From the NCBI GenBank assembly GCA_001724265.1, contig MEDY01000443.1, positions 1 to 44,337 on the forward strand: 44,337 nucleotides of DNA, written 5' to 3'. Below are positions 11,332-21,339 of this stretch, piece after piece. Origin of the DNA: Rhizaria sp. SCN 62-66 (lineage: Eukaryota > Rhizaria, unplaced). Each line of letters opens with the position of its first letter. Position 1 is the stretch's first letter. Made by a program: the position numbers and the translations under genes. The notes beneath the pieces are model-generated. The model was not told where the DNA came from. It did no database searches and saw only the letters and a program-made list of their open reading frames with translations.

Positions 11332-14300
11332 ATGGTACGTGTTTTATTTTTGTATCGTTCTATTTTTGTCGCTAATCAGACACACTGCGCTTCTATAGCC
11401 CTACTTTGCGTGTGCTCACTCTCGTCTGTTCTTTGGCTCTCCGCTCTTCACGCTGCTTTCCCCTCTCTGCCTGCGCCTATCCACAGCCGCCCCGCCGTTT
11501 CGACAAGAAGACGGCCGTGTCGTTCCACCTGGTCCCGCGTCCGCTTGACGCTAAGTTCGACCCTGACGCGCCCAAGTACTCGCTGGAGCCGAAGCGTCTC
11601 CCGGTGCACGGCACCATCGAGGACCTGCTTCCCTCAGGCTTCCCCACCGAGCTCATCTCGGGCAACGAGCACATGGACCCCACGTACGAGCGCACGTACA
11701 TTAAGGGCAACGCCGTGGACGAGGCCGCGCTGACGCCCGCGCAGCACCGCGAGGAGGCGCTGCTGGAGAAGCTCGCCAAGCGTCGCGCCGCGGGCAAGAC
11801 GGCCGACTTCGGCGGCTGGTATTCCACGCGCAAGGAGGACGAGGCTGACCACCCGCGCAGCGCCAGCGGCGTCGACGACGCGGACGGCGAGGGCTTCGAC
11901 GGCGACGAGGGCGACGAGGGCGACTGGGACGAGGAGCAGTTCGCCGACGCCGAGGTGGTCGACTTCTCACAGGAACGTCGCTCCGCCGCGGCCGCTAACG
12001 CCGCTGCGAGCGCTGTGAACAAGGCACGCGCTGCCGCCGAGGCCGCGCGCCGCGACCCCACGCCTGCGAAGATCGCCGCCGCGGCGGCCGCCGCCAAGGC
12101 CGCGGGCCTGACCGCCGCGCACGATGACGCCGACAACGAGGAGGAGCTCCCCGACCTCGACGAGGACGAGGACGAGGACGGCGATGAGCACGGCGAGGAG
12201 GAGGAAGAGGAGGAGCAGGTGACGCCCGCGGCGCGCGCGGAGATGAAGAGCATCGCGCGGCGCGCATTGCTTGAGTACTCGCGGCGCACGGGCGAGCACA
12301 TCGCCGGGCTCACCGACGAGGACGACGACGACGACGGCGGCTACGACGCAGTGACATACGACGACAAGTCCGCCCCGCACGGCGCCGACGGCTTCGACGA
12401 CGACGGCGACGAGGGTGACCTGATCGACCTCGACGAGGACCTCTACGGCGACGAGGGCGACGAGGACGACGAGGAAGAGGAGGAGTCTGGCGCGGGCGCT
12501 GGCGCGCGTGCTGGTGCCGGCAAGGGCGAGGCCGCGCGCGAGGAGATGCGCGCTATCGCCCGCCGCGCGCTGCGTGCGTACGCGCGCCGCACGGGCGAAC
12601 ACATCGACGGGCTGACCGACGACGACGAGGACGACGACGATGACGACGATGACGACGAGCGCGAACGCATCGCCTCCGTGCTCGCTGCCGCCAAGTCCGG
12701 CGCTAAGAAGCCCGCTTCCGCTGCCGCTGCCGCCGCCGTTGCCGCCGCTATTGGCTCGAAGAAGTCCGCCACTGCGGCCGCCAAGAAGGCCGAGGCCGCG
12801 CCCGCCGAGAAGGCGAAGAAGCCGCGCCGCATCCTGCCGTACTCGTACGACTACAACAAGCACTTCCGACCCATCTCCGGCACCGGCCAGTTCGTCGGCC
12901 AGAACGGCGTGCGTGTGGACCCCGAGTCGGCGCTGCCCGTCGTCCCCGCCGTGCCGCACGATGACGCCGACCTGCACGAGCTGCAGAAGTCGGGCAAGGC
13001 GGCCGCGCTGCGCGCCAAGCACGACGGCGTCATGACCTCGGCGGCGTCAGGACTGGAGATCCCTGTCGTGGCGCCCGGCAAGGGCGTGCAGATCACGTCC
13101 GACTTCCTGGAGGCGCTCGAGATGGGCAACGAGGCCGGGTTCCTGGACCTTGAGGATGACTTCTACGAGCTGGCGATGCTTGAGCCTGAGGAGGCGGACA
13201 AGATTATCCGCGAGAAGCAGGCCAAGGCGCAGGAGCTCGCGCGGCAGAAGCGCAAGACGGACGTCATCGCGGCCGCCGCGGACGACAAGCGCAAGGAGAA
13301 GGCCCGTGCCGCCGCCGCCGCCGCCGCCGCCGCCGCGTCCGCCGCCGCCGCCGCCGCGCAGGCCAAGGCTAAGGCGAAGGCGCTGTCCCCCGAGGACGAC
13401 GGCGACGGGGAGGACGAAGATGTCGATGATGAGCTCGATGGCGAGAACATGGTGCTCGATGATGCCGGTAACCTTTACGAGGCGGGCGTTGTCATCGAGG
13501 ATGAGCAGGGCGTCTCGCTGTCCGATTCCGACTCTGAGGCCGGCTCGGACGACGACGACAACCCGGAGGCGATCATGCGCCGCCAGCGCCGCCGCGCGGC
13601 GCGCGCCGCGGCCCGCGCGGCCGCCGCGGGGGGCATCTACGACGACGAGAAAGCCTTTTTCGACGACAACGACCTGGACGACAACATGTCGTTCGACCCG
13701 CACGCGTACCTGCAGACGGGCGCGATCGCGACGCTGCGCGACGAGCTGGCGGCAGTGGGCGGCGCCGAGGCGCTCAAGGGCGTCAAGCTGCCCGCGGGGC
13801 TGAGCGCGGCTAAGAGCCAGGAGCTGCTGGAGAAGATGCAGCTCATGGCGCTCATGGAGGAGTACGACGACGATGGCGAGATCGGCGAGCAGCAGGACGC
13901 TGACGATGACGACGACGAGGCCTATGACGACGACGACGACTTCGAGGGCGACGAGGGCGATGACGCCTACTACGGCGACGAGGACGAGGATGGCGAGCTT
14001 GCCGACGAGGACGACGAGGACGCAGCTGAGGCCCGTCGCGCGCGCCGCGCTCGCGGCCCTGCCGGCGGTGCCCGCGCCCGCAAGGCGGCCAAGGCGGCGC
14101 GCGCGGCGGCGGAGATGTACGAGGACGAGAACGGGATGGCGGTGAATCCCGAGGGTATGGACATGGACGAATTCTTGGCCAAGCACACCGACGATCTCGA
14201 CGAGGCGACAATGACGGGCCCCACGCGCCGCAAGCTCCAGCTCAACGAGAAGCGCGTCGTCGTCATGTCGGCCGCCGAGAAGGAGGCCGTGCGCGCAAAG

Positions 14301-15131
14301 TCGCTCTCCACCCTGGCCTTGGTGATGGAGAAGCAGGCCGAGGAGGAGGCCGACGCGGCGGGCATTGCTCGCGCCATCGATGCGCAGTTCAAGCGCCCGG
14401 CCAAGGAGAAGTGGGACACCGAGTCGATTGTGTCGACTTACTCCAACACCAACAACATCCCCGTGCTGATCCGCGAGGTGCGCGTGCGCGCGGGCGCCAA
14501 GGGCAAGATCGCGCTCACCCGCGACGGCGAGATCCCCGCGGGCGTGCTCAAGAAGCACCGTGACCAAGTCAAGGCCTCCGCAGAGGCCGCGCGCGCCGCC
14601 AAGAACGCCGCCGTGGCCGCCGCGAGCGGGCTCGGCGCCGTCGCCGAGGCCGAGGGCGAGGACGAGGACGACGAGGACGCGGCCGCCGAGAAGCTGAAGC
14701 AGCAGCAGCGCGTTGGCGGGCCGATCATGGTCGACGAGGAAGACATGTCGTTGGCCGGCCGCGCCGCCGCCAAGGCCAAGGCGCTCGCCGCCGCGCGCAC
14801 GGCCGAGAACAAGGCCGCCCGCGAGGCCGCCGCTGCGACCGTCGATAGCGCCACGGCGACTGGGTTCACCTCGCTGGTGACCGAGGAGGAGGACGAGGAC
14901 GAAGACGATGACATGGGCGCGGGCATGGTTGCCGACACGGCCAACTTCGACCGCCGCGGGATGAGTAAGGAGGCCAAGAAGGCGCACAAGGCGGCCGTCA
15001 AGGCCGAGCAGGCCGCGGCGCGCCAGCGCAAGCGCGCGACCAAGGATATGTTCACTGCCGAGGGCCAGATCCAGGCTAAGATGCACGCCAACAACGCGCT
15101 CGGCCGCGCTTCCGTCAAGAAGTTCTTCTGA
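11332..15131 (+). CDS. LTV1: LTV1, 40S ribosomal subunit assembly/export factor, greatly expanded
   Basis: LTV1 chaperones late 40S assembly with Enp1 and Rps3 and leaves after phosphorylation. Exon 1 is just the ATG (11332-11334), followed at once by GTACGT; exon 2 is 11487-15131. The joined start MPPRRFDKKTAVSFHLVPRP matches the family's N-terminal KKKAVSFHLVHR block. Other family blocks are DPTYERTYI, a segment around residues 550-575 (DFYELAMLEPEEADKI), and the C-terminal WDTESIVSTYSNTNNIPVLI followed by DGEIPAGVLKK. At 1215 aa it is more than twice the usual length of about 460-525, mainly through Asp/Glu and Ala runs. One insert contains a duplicated 32-residue motif (see repeats). Stop TGA. 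Convincing for LTV1 because both ends match and lie in order. Confidence 0.93.
11335..11486 (+). other. LTV1 intron directly after the initiator ATG
   Basis: 152 nt, donor GTACGT, acceptor CACAG, phase 0. The coding part of exon 1 is the start codon alone. Confidence 0.9.
12240..12335 (+). repeat. LTV1 internal repeat, copy A
   Basis: Encodes EMKSIARRALLEYSRRTGEH then an IAGLTDEDDDDD tail (from residue 253). Copy B lies 303 bp downstream. The motif sits between acidic runs and looks like a short amphipathic basic helix. Confidence 0.85.
12543..12638 (+). repeat. LTV1 internal repeat, copy B
   Basis: Encodes EMRAIARRALRAYARRTGEH then an IDGLTDDDEDDD tail (from residue 354), similar to copy A through the core and acidic tail. 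In-frame spacing is 101 residues. The DNA has diverged at third positions, so the duplication is not recent. Confidence 0.85.
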
Positions 15132-16167
15132 ACACGGAGACAGGCACCACATTACTGCAGCGCGTTGAATGTATCGCTCGATTGTCTTCAAATGTATTGG
15201 TCTGTATGTATCTAATCAAATCCTGTCATTACATCACCATCACTCTCAGCTTCGGTCTCTGTGACCGACCGGTGACTGCCATGCTGAGGGCGACACATCG
15301 ATACGCATATGGGAAGCAGCGAGCAGCTGAGTTAGGGCCATGGTGTTACGTTTCAGCAAAGCAGGTCAGTGCGCGCATGATGTCGCGACGATGCTTCTGT
15401 GTAACACCATGGAAGGCTTACTAGGAAAAACAAAGAATACAACAACAACAATAATATCAAGTTATTTCGGTTCAAGATCCGCCTTTAACGATACGCCACT
15501 CTGTGATGTAGATGTGGAGCCAAAGTTTGTATCTATTTCGCTTGCTTGTACGTATGAGTGTGAGGGAAAACAATGATGTGACACATCACCGTGACTGGTG
15601 ACGGCGGCAAAGCGAGCACCGGCAAAAAAGCGGCGTGCTTAGGCGCTCTGAGCCCAGTCTCAATGAGATGATTGCGGGATGATAAAGCCAACTTGGGATT
15701 TGTTTATGTTGTGACATGTTAGATTTTTTAAAGTATCTGTTTGCACGCTATTTCTTTAAGCTGTAAGTGGGTGGGATGGGGATGAAATCTAATCCGGCGT
15801 TTCCCCCCTTCGTGGAGATCATCGGAGCACGCCGTGCTTTTTCCGTGTTACGCCCCGTTTGTCCTTAAAGACGAGGATTAGCGCTTTAATGAAAAAGTAT
15901 AGCAGTGCCATTGTTCCGGGGCGCGGTGTTGCAACAAATCTATCTGCGCCGACGGTTTATGATAGGCTGGAGCGACGCTCTAAAATTTATTTCTTCCCTC
16001 TTCGAGAGCCAGCTAAGATCCGGATGTTACGCGGATACGCCCGTTCACCATCATAGTTCCTTTGCGTAGTTTTATTTCGTATGCATACTACGAAAACACT
16101 AATTAAATTATAATATCCTTTGAATTTTTCTCTATACCTTCCGCGTATATTGTGTCTGCATCGTAGA
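15132..16167. other. Intergenic, LTV1 3' end to hydroxylase promoter
   Basis: About 1 kb of mixed, mostly AT-rich sequence. A perfect 15-base palindrome centred near 15580 (TGATGTG/A/CACATCA) is the only structured element I noticed. The short open frames have no protein similarity that I recognise. No tRNA cloverleaf could be built. Confidence 0.5.
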
Positions 16168-18079
16168 ATGCTCGGCCGTACCACGTTTGCCAAGGGCCTC
16201 CGTGCCCTTGCGGGCAAGACCACCGCCTTTACCCCCAAGTGCGCCTCTCTTTCCGCCACTGCCGCCGCAGTTACCCGCGCCCCTCTCCGCGCGCACGCTG
16301 TCGTGGCCACCGGCCCCCCGCGCGCCACCCCCGCCGCCGCTGCCGCCGCGTCGGCCTCGTTCGCTGCCTTCACCTCGAGCGCCACGTCATCCTCCGCCAC
16401 CGCCACCGCCGCTGCCGCTGCCCCCGCTGCTGCCGTCGCGTCCTCGACCATCGGCGGGTTCTCGTCCCCGCGCCTGCCCCGCGGCAACAAGACGTCGGTG
16501 ATGTTCACCCTGCGCGACGAGCCCGGCGCTCTGCAGGAGTCGCTCAACATCTTCGCCAAGCACAACATCAACCTCTCGCGCCTCGAGACCAAACCGTGCC
16601 TGCACTCGACCGACTACGAGTTCCACGTCGACTTCGACGGGCTGCCCTCGCACCCCAACGTGCAGGCGCTTCTGGCCGACCTGCGCGCGCAGGCGCACCA
16701 GGTGAACATCCTCGAGTCGAAGAAGGTCGCCTGGTTCCCGCGTCACAAGCGCGACCTCGACGTCATCGCCAACGACATCCTCGCCGCCGGCTCTGACCTC
16801 GACTCCGACCACCCGGGCTTCTCCGACCCGCAGTACCGCGCGCGCCGCGCCGAGCAGACCCAGCTCGCGCTCGACTACCGCTACGGCAACTCCATCCCCA
16901 AGTACGTCCACTTACAATGCAAGCTCAAGTTGAAACAAAAGATATATTCATTCACTGGTGTAAAGGCTAATTTATGAAAAGAGATACGAGTCATATATGT
17001 TTATATCTTGACATTGAGTTTGATTCATTACTCACTCATCTTTGTGTCGTCAACGTTTGTTTTGTTTTTTGTCTTGTTTGTTATCGCAAGGATCAACTAC
17101 ACGGCCGCCGAGGTGGCGTGCTGGGGCGAGGTGTACACGAAGCTGCGCGCGCTGCACGAGGAGCACGCCTGCGCCGAGCACATGCGCCTGCTGCCGCTGT
17201 TTGAGGCCAACTGCGGCTACCGTGCTGACAACATCCCGCAACTGCAGGACATCAGCGACTTCCTGTCTGAGTGCACGGGCTTCACCATCCGCCCCGTTGC
17301 CGGGCTGCTGTCGACGCGCAACTTCCTCTACGGACTCGCGTTCCGCACCTTTTTCTCCACGCAGTACCTGCGCCACCACAGCAAGCCGCTCTACACGCCT
17401 GAGCCCGACCTCGTGCACGAGATCATGGGCCACGTGCCCCTCTTCGCGGACCAGGTACGTGTCGATACATCTCTACAATGTAATGTTTTATGTGAGACGA
17501 CATTGACAGTGATCTAGGTATCTCTATTATCTATCTTAATAAGGACGTTTTTTTCTCACAATGCTTCTTGTATGGTGTTATATGCGCGCATTATATTCAC
17601 AGGACTTCGCTGACTTCTCGCAGGAGATCGGCCTGGCGGCGATCGGCGCGACGGACGAGCAGATCGAGGAGCTGGGCCGCTGCTACTGGTTCTCGGTCGA
17701 GTTCGGCCTCTGCAAGCAGGGCGACGCGCTCAAGGCCTACGGCGCTGGTCTGCTGTCGTCGTTCGGCGAGCTCAAGTACTCGCTGGGCATGGACCCCGAG
17801 GCCAAGCCCGAGCTGCGCAAGTTCGACCCCTTTGCGACGGCGAAGCAGACGTACCCGATCACGACGTACCAACCCATCTACTACGTCGCCGAGTCGTTCC
17901 AGGACATGAAGACGCAGATGAAGCATTTTTCGCGCTCGCTCTCGCGTCCCTTCAACGTGCGCTACAACCCCTATACGGCCACGCTCGACATCGACGCCAA
18001 CGTCAAGTGCGAGGATCACGTTGCCACTGGCAAGCTCGACGTCTACGGACAGGACAAGGGCTACGCCAATACCGTCTAA
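16168..18079 (+). CDS. PAH: Tetrahydropterin-dependent aromatic amino acid hydroxylase (phenylalanine hydroxylase-like)
   Basis: Non-heme iron enzyme that hydroxylates Phe (or Tyr/Trp) using O2 and a reduced pterin. Exons: 16168-16901, 17091-17454, 17603-18079; 524 aa. Residues about 106-175 form an ACT regulatory domain (TLRDEPGALQESLNIF, then NINLSRLETKP). The catalytic domain follows from VAWFPRHKRDLDVIANDIL through RPVAGLLSTRNFLYGLAFR, YTPEPDLVHEIMGHVPLF and YWFSVEFGLCKQGDALKAYG. Iron ligands are His354, His359 and Glu399; the 5 and 40 residue gaps match those of human PAH (285, 290, 330). The first 110 residues are Ala/Ser/Arg rich and contain no Asp or Glu, like an organelle transit peptide. 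No obvious C-terminal tetramerisation helix. Substrate preference is inferred only. Stop TAA. Confidence 0.95.
16902..17090 (+). other. Hydroxylase intron 1
   Basis: 189 nt, phase 2, donor GTACGT, acceptor GCAAG. Splicing restores IPK-INYTAAEV, in line with the family (IPR-VEYMEEE). Confidence 0.92.
17455..17602 (+). other. Hydroxylase intron 2
   Basis: 148 nt, phase 0, donor GTACGT after CAG, acceptor CACAG. It joins LFADQ to DFADFSQEIGLA. Confidence 0.94.
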
Positions 18080-18571
18080 AGGCTCCCATTGTATAAGTGG
18101 CCCTTCTTCAGGTCTGCCACAGGTCGACTGACTTGAGTGAGTGAGTGGCTCTAGCTACCTATGAGACTTCATTCACTTTCACTTTCACGTGTTTTTCAGT
18201 TCGATTATATTTTATTCCATTTGAAATTTTGTCTCTGCTGTTTCTGTTCTTGTGTGTTGACTGACTAGGTAGGCGCAACAACAACAGATAATGAGCTTTC
18301 TTTCGTTTCGTTACTTTTTTTACCACAGCTCAAACAGTTGTTGAATGATTACGTATAGTTATGCCAATTTAGAGTATTTAGATTCCATCATACAATTGTA
18401 TCCGTTTTAAATAAGCAAAAGAATGTAGGCAAAAAATGCTCTGAGCGAATAAGATGGATGTTAACATAAAATAGATTGTATTTGTTGTATACGGCCTTTG
18501 TCGTGCTGGCCATCCAACCTGCAGCTGCACTGCGCGCCTTAGAGTTTGCTGTCTCTTCCACACCTTTCCGT
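18080..18571. other. Convergent intergenic region, hydroxylase / SAS10
   Basis: About 490 bp of AT-rich DNA between two 3' ends; it holds both 3' UTRs. Nothing else seen. Confidence 0.55.
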
Positions 18572-20644
18572 TCACTTGGCGAAGCGGTGCGAGCGGACGA
18601 CGTTCTTGTTGATACCGCGCGACTCGCCGGAGTACTCGTCGCCCTGCTTGCCCTTGTAGCGCTGCACCTGCGACTTGGCCTTGCCCTCGGCGACGCTGGC
18701 GCGGTGGCGAGACTGCGTCCTGACCGACTTGTACTTGGACGGCCGGTTGACGATGAGACCGCGGTTCTTCATGATCTCCGCACCGATGTGGCGGCGCTCG
18801 CCCTGCTCCGCCAGGTCACGCTCGTCGTGCTTGATCTCGTACTCGGCCTCAGCCAGCAACTGCTTCGTCTTGGCCGACGCAGAGCGCTGCGCAGCCGCCT
18901 CCTTGAGCGCCTCGTAGTACTGCGTGTCGGCGTCGTTGAAGTCCTCCTGCGTGTGCGCGCCGCCACCGGCGCCGCGGTCGTTCTCGTAGCCGTCATCGTC
19001 GCCGTCGTCGTCGCCGCCGTCGTCGTCCGAGAGCCCGTCGCCGATCTGCCCAGGGCGGCGTGCGCGGAGCTCCGCCAGCGCGCGCGCGTTGCGCTCGGCG
19101 TCGGCGCGCGCGCGCTTCTCGACGTGCACGATCTCGTTGAGGTCCGCGAAGTCGTCGAAGGCGTCCATGACCGAGATCTGCTCCGCCTGCTTGCGGCGCT
19201 TCTTGCTCTCCTTGGTGTCGTTGAGGCGCATGTAGTGCGCCTCCTCGAACTCGCGCCGGTCCTTGTCGAACTGGTCGAGCTTCGCCAGCCGGAGCGCGCC
19301 CGTGGTCTCTTCCTCGGGGCGGTCCGACATCTCGCGGCGCAGCTCTTGGATGAGCTGCGAGCCCGCGGCGCGGCGCGCGCGGCGCTCCTTCTCGGCCGCC
19401 GCGCGCCCGGCAAGCTTGGCCATGGCGGTGTCGTGCGCGATCGCCGCCGCGCCCAGCAGACGGCTGCCGCGGGACGCGGTGCCGGCGGCGGCCTCGTCGT
19501 CGGAGCCCATTTCCTCGTCACTGCCGCCGTCGCCCAGCGCGGAGAGCGCCTTCTTGCCGCTCTTCTTGCCCGCCGTGACAGTGGCGGCCATGGCGGCCAG
19601 CGAAGGCTTGTAGCCCAGCATCGCCGCGCCAGTCGCGGGGACCGCGGCGGCCGCGGCAGCAGCGGCTGCGGCGGCGTCGGCCACGGTGGTGTTGGAGCCC
19701 GCGCCGAGCGCGCCGGCCTTGAGCAGCTTCTGGACCTGGTAGCGCAGCTGCTTGTCCACAGGGCGCATCTTCTCGAGCGTGACGCGGATGTGCACGAGGC
19801 GCTTCACAACGGGGTGCGACGCCACGGATCGGCCCTCGGTGCGCAGCAGCAGGTAGAAGGCGAGGTTCACGCAGTACGAGACGAGGAGCTGGTGCTTGAG
19901 CTCGAGGAACGAGATACCGTCCTTGGTGGCCAGATCCGTGGCACCCGCGACCCCCGCGGCGGCGGCGGCGCGCACGCGCTCGAGCAGCGGCTGCACCTCG
20001 ACGCGGAGCTCCTTGACGCGCGTCGTGTACTCGTCCAACAGTGCCAGCAGCTCGGGCGAGTCTGCGATCACCTGGCGCACCTTCTCATCCTTGGTCAGGT
20101 CGCCGCCCGCAGCGGCGGCCGCCGCGGCGGCGGCCTTAGCAGACTTCTTGCCGGCAGCGGCGCCCGCGGCAGCGCCGGAGGTCTTCTTGGCGGCGGCAAG
20201 GACGTCTGCGAGGCCGAAGTCGTGCTCGCTGAGGGCCTTGGCCTGCTCGCGCTGGATCTTGATCGCCTCGCGCTCCTCGATGCGCTCCACCATCTCCTGC
20301 TCGTCCTTGTTGTACTCGCTCGCGTTATCGGCGTCGTAGTAGTCCTCGCGCAGCTTACCCCAGGACTTGCTCTGGCGCTCGAGCTCGGCGAGCTTCTTGT
20401 CGCGGATGCGGTCCCAGCGGCTCGAGTCCTGCGGGAGGGAATCCTCGTCCTCGTCAGAGTCGGCGAGCGCCATGACTTCGGTGTTGACGTGGGCGTCGTT
20501 GTCGTCGTCGGAGCCGTTGTTGATCTTGATTTCGTCGTCAGAGTCACCGAAGTTCTTCCAGGAGTCCTCGTCAACGTTGATTTTGGTCTCCTTGAGCACC
20601 GGCTTTGTCGTGGCCGCGATGGCAGCCTTCTTGCCGCGCTTCAT
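18572..20644 (-). CDS. UTP3: SAS10/UTP3, small-subunit processome protein
   Basis: Nucleolar protein needed for early 18S rRNA processing. Length 690 aa from the ATG at 20644 (MKRGKKAAIAATTKPVLK). Residues about 185-308 match the Sas10/C1D helical domain (SPELLALLDEYTTRVKELRV, ISFLELKHQLLVSYCVNLAF, RPVDKQLRYQVQKLLK). The last 75 residues match the Sas10 C-terminal domain (NRGLI, SKYKSVRTQSRHRAS, GDEYSGESRGINKNVVRS). An acidic DDD/EDE region precedes the first domain and Ala runs are inserted. Start is uncertain: a CCCAG acceptor at 20657-20656 and an upstream frame starting at 20853 (MNRTVTELVS, donor GTGAGC, phase 1) would splice in frame and add 13-14 residues. Stop TGA. Divergent from the Gln-rich gene to its right. 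Confidence 0.9.
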   Translation of the reverse strand: MKRGKKAAIAATTKPVLKETKINVDEDSWKNFGDSDDEIKINNGSDDDNDAHVNTEVMALADSDEDEDSLPQDSSRWDRIRDKKLAELERQSKSWGKLREDYYDADNASEYNKDEQEMVERIEEREAIKIQREQAKALSEHDFGLADVLAAAKKTSGAAAGAAAGKKSAKAAAAAAAAAGGDLTKDEKVRQVIADSPELLALLDEYTTRVKELRVEVQPLLERVRAAAAAGVAGATDLATKDGISFLELKHQLLVSYCVNLAFYLLLRTEGRSVASHPVVKRLVHIRVTLEKMRPVDKQLRYQVQKLLKAGALGAGSNTTVADAAAAAAAAAAAVPATGAAMLGYKPSLAAMAATVTAGKKSGKKALSALGDGGSDEEMGSDDEAAAGTASRGSRLLGAAAIAHDTAMAKLAGRAAAEKERRARRAAGSQLIQELRREMSDRPEEETTGALRLAKLDQFDKDRREFEEAHYMRLNDTKESKKRRKQAEQISVMDAFDDFADLNEIVHVEKRARADAERNARALAELRARRPGQIGDGLSDDDGGDDDGDDDGYENDRGAGGGAHTQEDFNDADTQYYEALKEAAAQRSASAKTKQLLAEAEYEIKHDERDLAEQGERRHIGAEIMKNRGLIVNRPSKYKSVRTQSRHRASVAEGKAKSQVQRYKGKQGDEYSGESRGINKNVVRSHRFAK

Positions 20645-20655
20645 TGGCTTGGCTG

Positions 20656-20822
20656 CTGGGCAGGAGGAAGAGAGCAACGAAGGAAAGAAGGGTGTGTTAG
20701 TGGAAGCAACAGGAGAAGTTAGAAAGAGTTATGCGGGAAATAACTAAAATTTATAAATACAATCGCTTATATAGTTTCCAAATTTCCGTGTTGAATAAGA
20801 AATTAACGATGACAGCGCTCAC
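20656..20822 (-). other. Possible 5' intron of SAS10
   Basis: 167 nt on the minus strand, donor GTGAGC, acceptor CCCAG. Phase 1 would join a ten-codon first exon (20853-20823) to AAKPMKRGKK. The phase fits, but the donor differs from the GTACG type seen elsewhere, so this is tentative. Confidence 0.45.
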
Positions 20823-20853
20823 CCGACACCAATTCCGTCACGGTCCGATTCAT

Positions 20854-21339
20854 CGGGCAAAAGAAGGCCGCGACGAGCTGCTCGCTCTGCGTTCGCAAAA
20901 AAACCACTTGGCCTCTGCTTCGACTTAACGAAGGATTTTTGTCAGAATGCCATAGGCGATTGGATTCAATTATACCGTGCGGGGGCACATAATGTCACAG
21001 TTATTTGTTTTGCAACGATTTCTCGTCAGAGCTCACTACTAATAGTAGTCGAAATACTCACGGCGGTGGGGTTTATCGCGCTGTTTTAGAGCATGTTTTT
21101 CGTCAACAGGCGAAGTTGCCTTGGCGGCGCCTTTGCTATGCCCGCGCTTCAAAATCTGGATTTCAGTCTTTACCTGCATGGTTTGTAACCACATACTGTT
21201 TTCGCTCAACGGCATTTATCTTATCTACTATGTACCGTGTCTTCATCGCTTGTGTCGTTCGTTTTACTCTTGTATAGGTTCACTCAAGGGGTTGTTCAAA
21301 TCCTGCGCCTCATCCTTCCCGCAACCTTGACGGAGCTTT
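20854..21339. other. Divergent intergenic region, SAS10 / Gln-rich gene
   Basis: Nearly 500 bp between head-to-head genes; both promoters should lie here. Composition is mixed. No RNA gene or conserved exon recognised. Confidence 0.5.

Noticed and set aside
15470-15500. GGTTCAAGATCC resembling a tRNA B box
   Set aside because: The spacing has an extra base and no acceptor, D or anticodon stems can be formed around it.
18476-20722. Long open frame (748 codons) on the plus strand opposite SAS10
   Set aside because: It is the GC-rich antisense shadow of SAS10; its translation is Arg/Leu/Val-rich with no family match, while the minus strand has clear domains.
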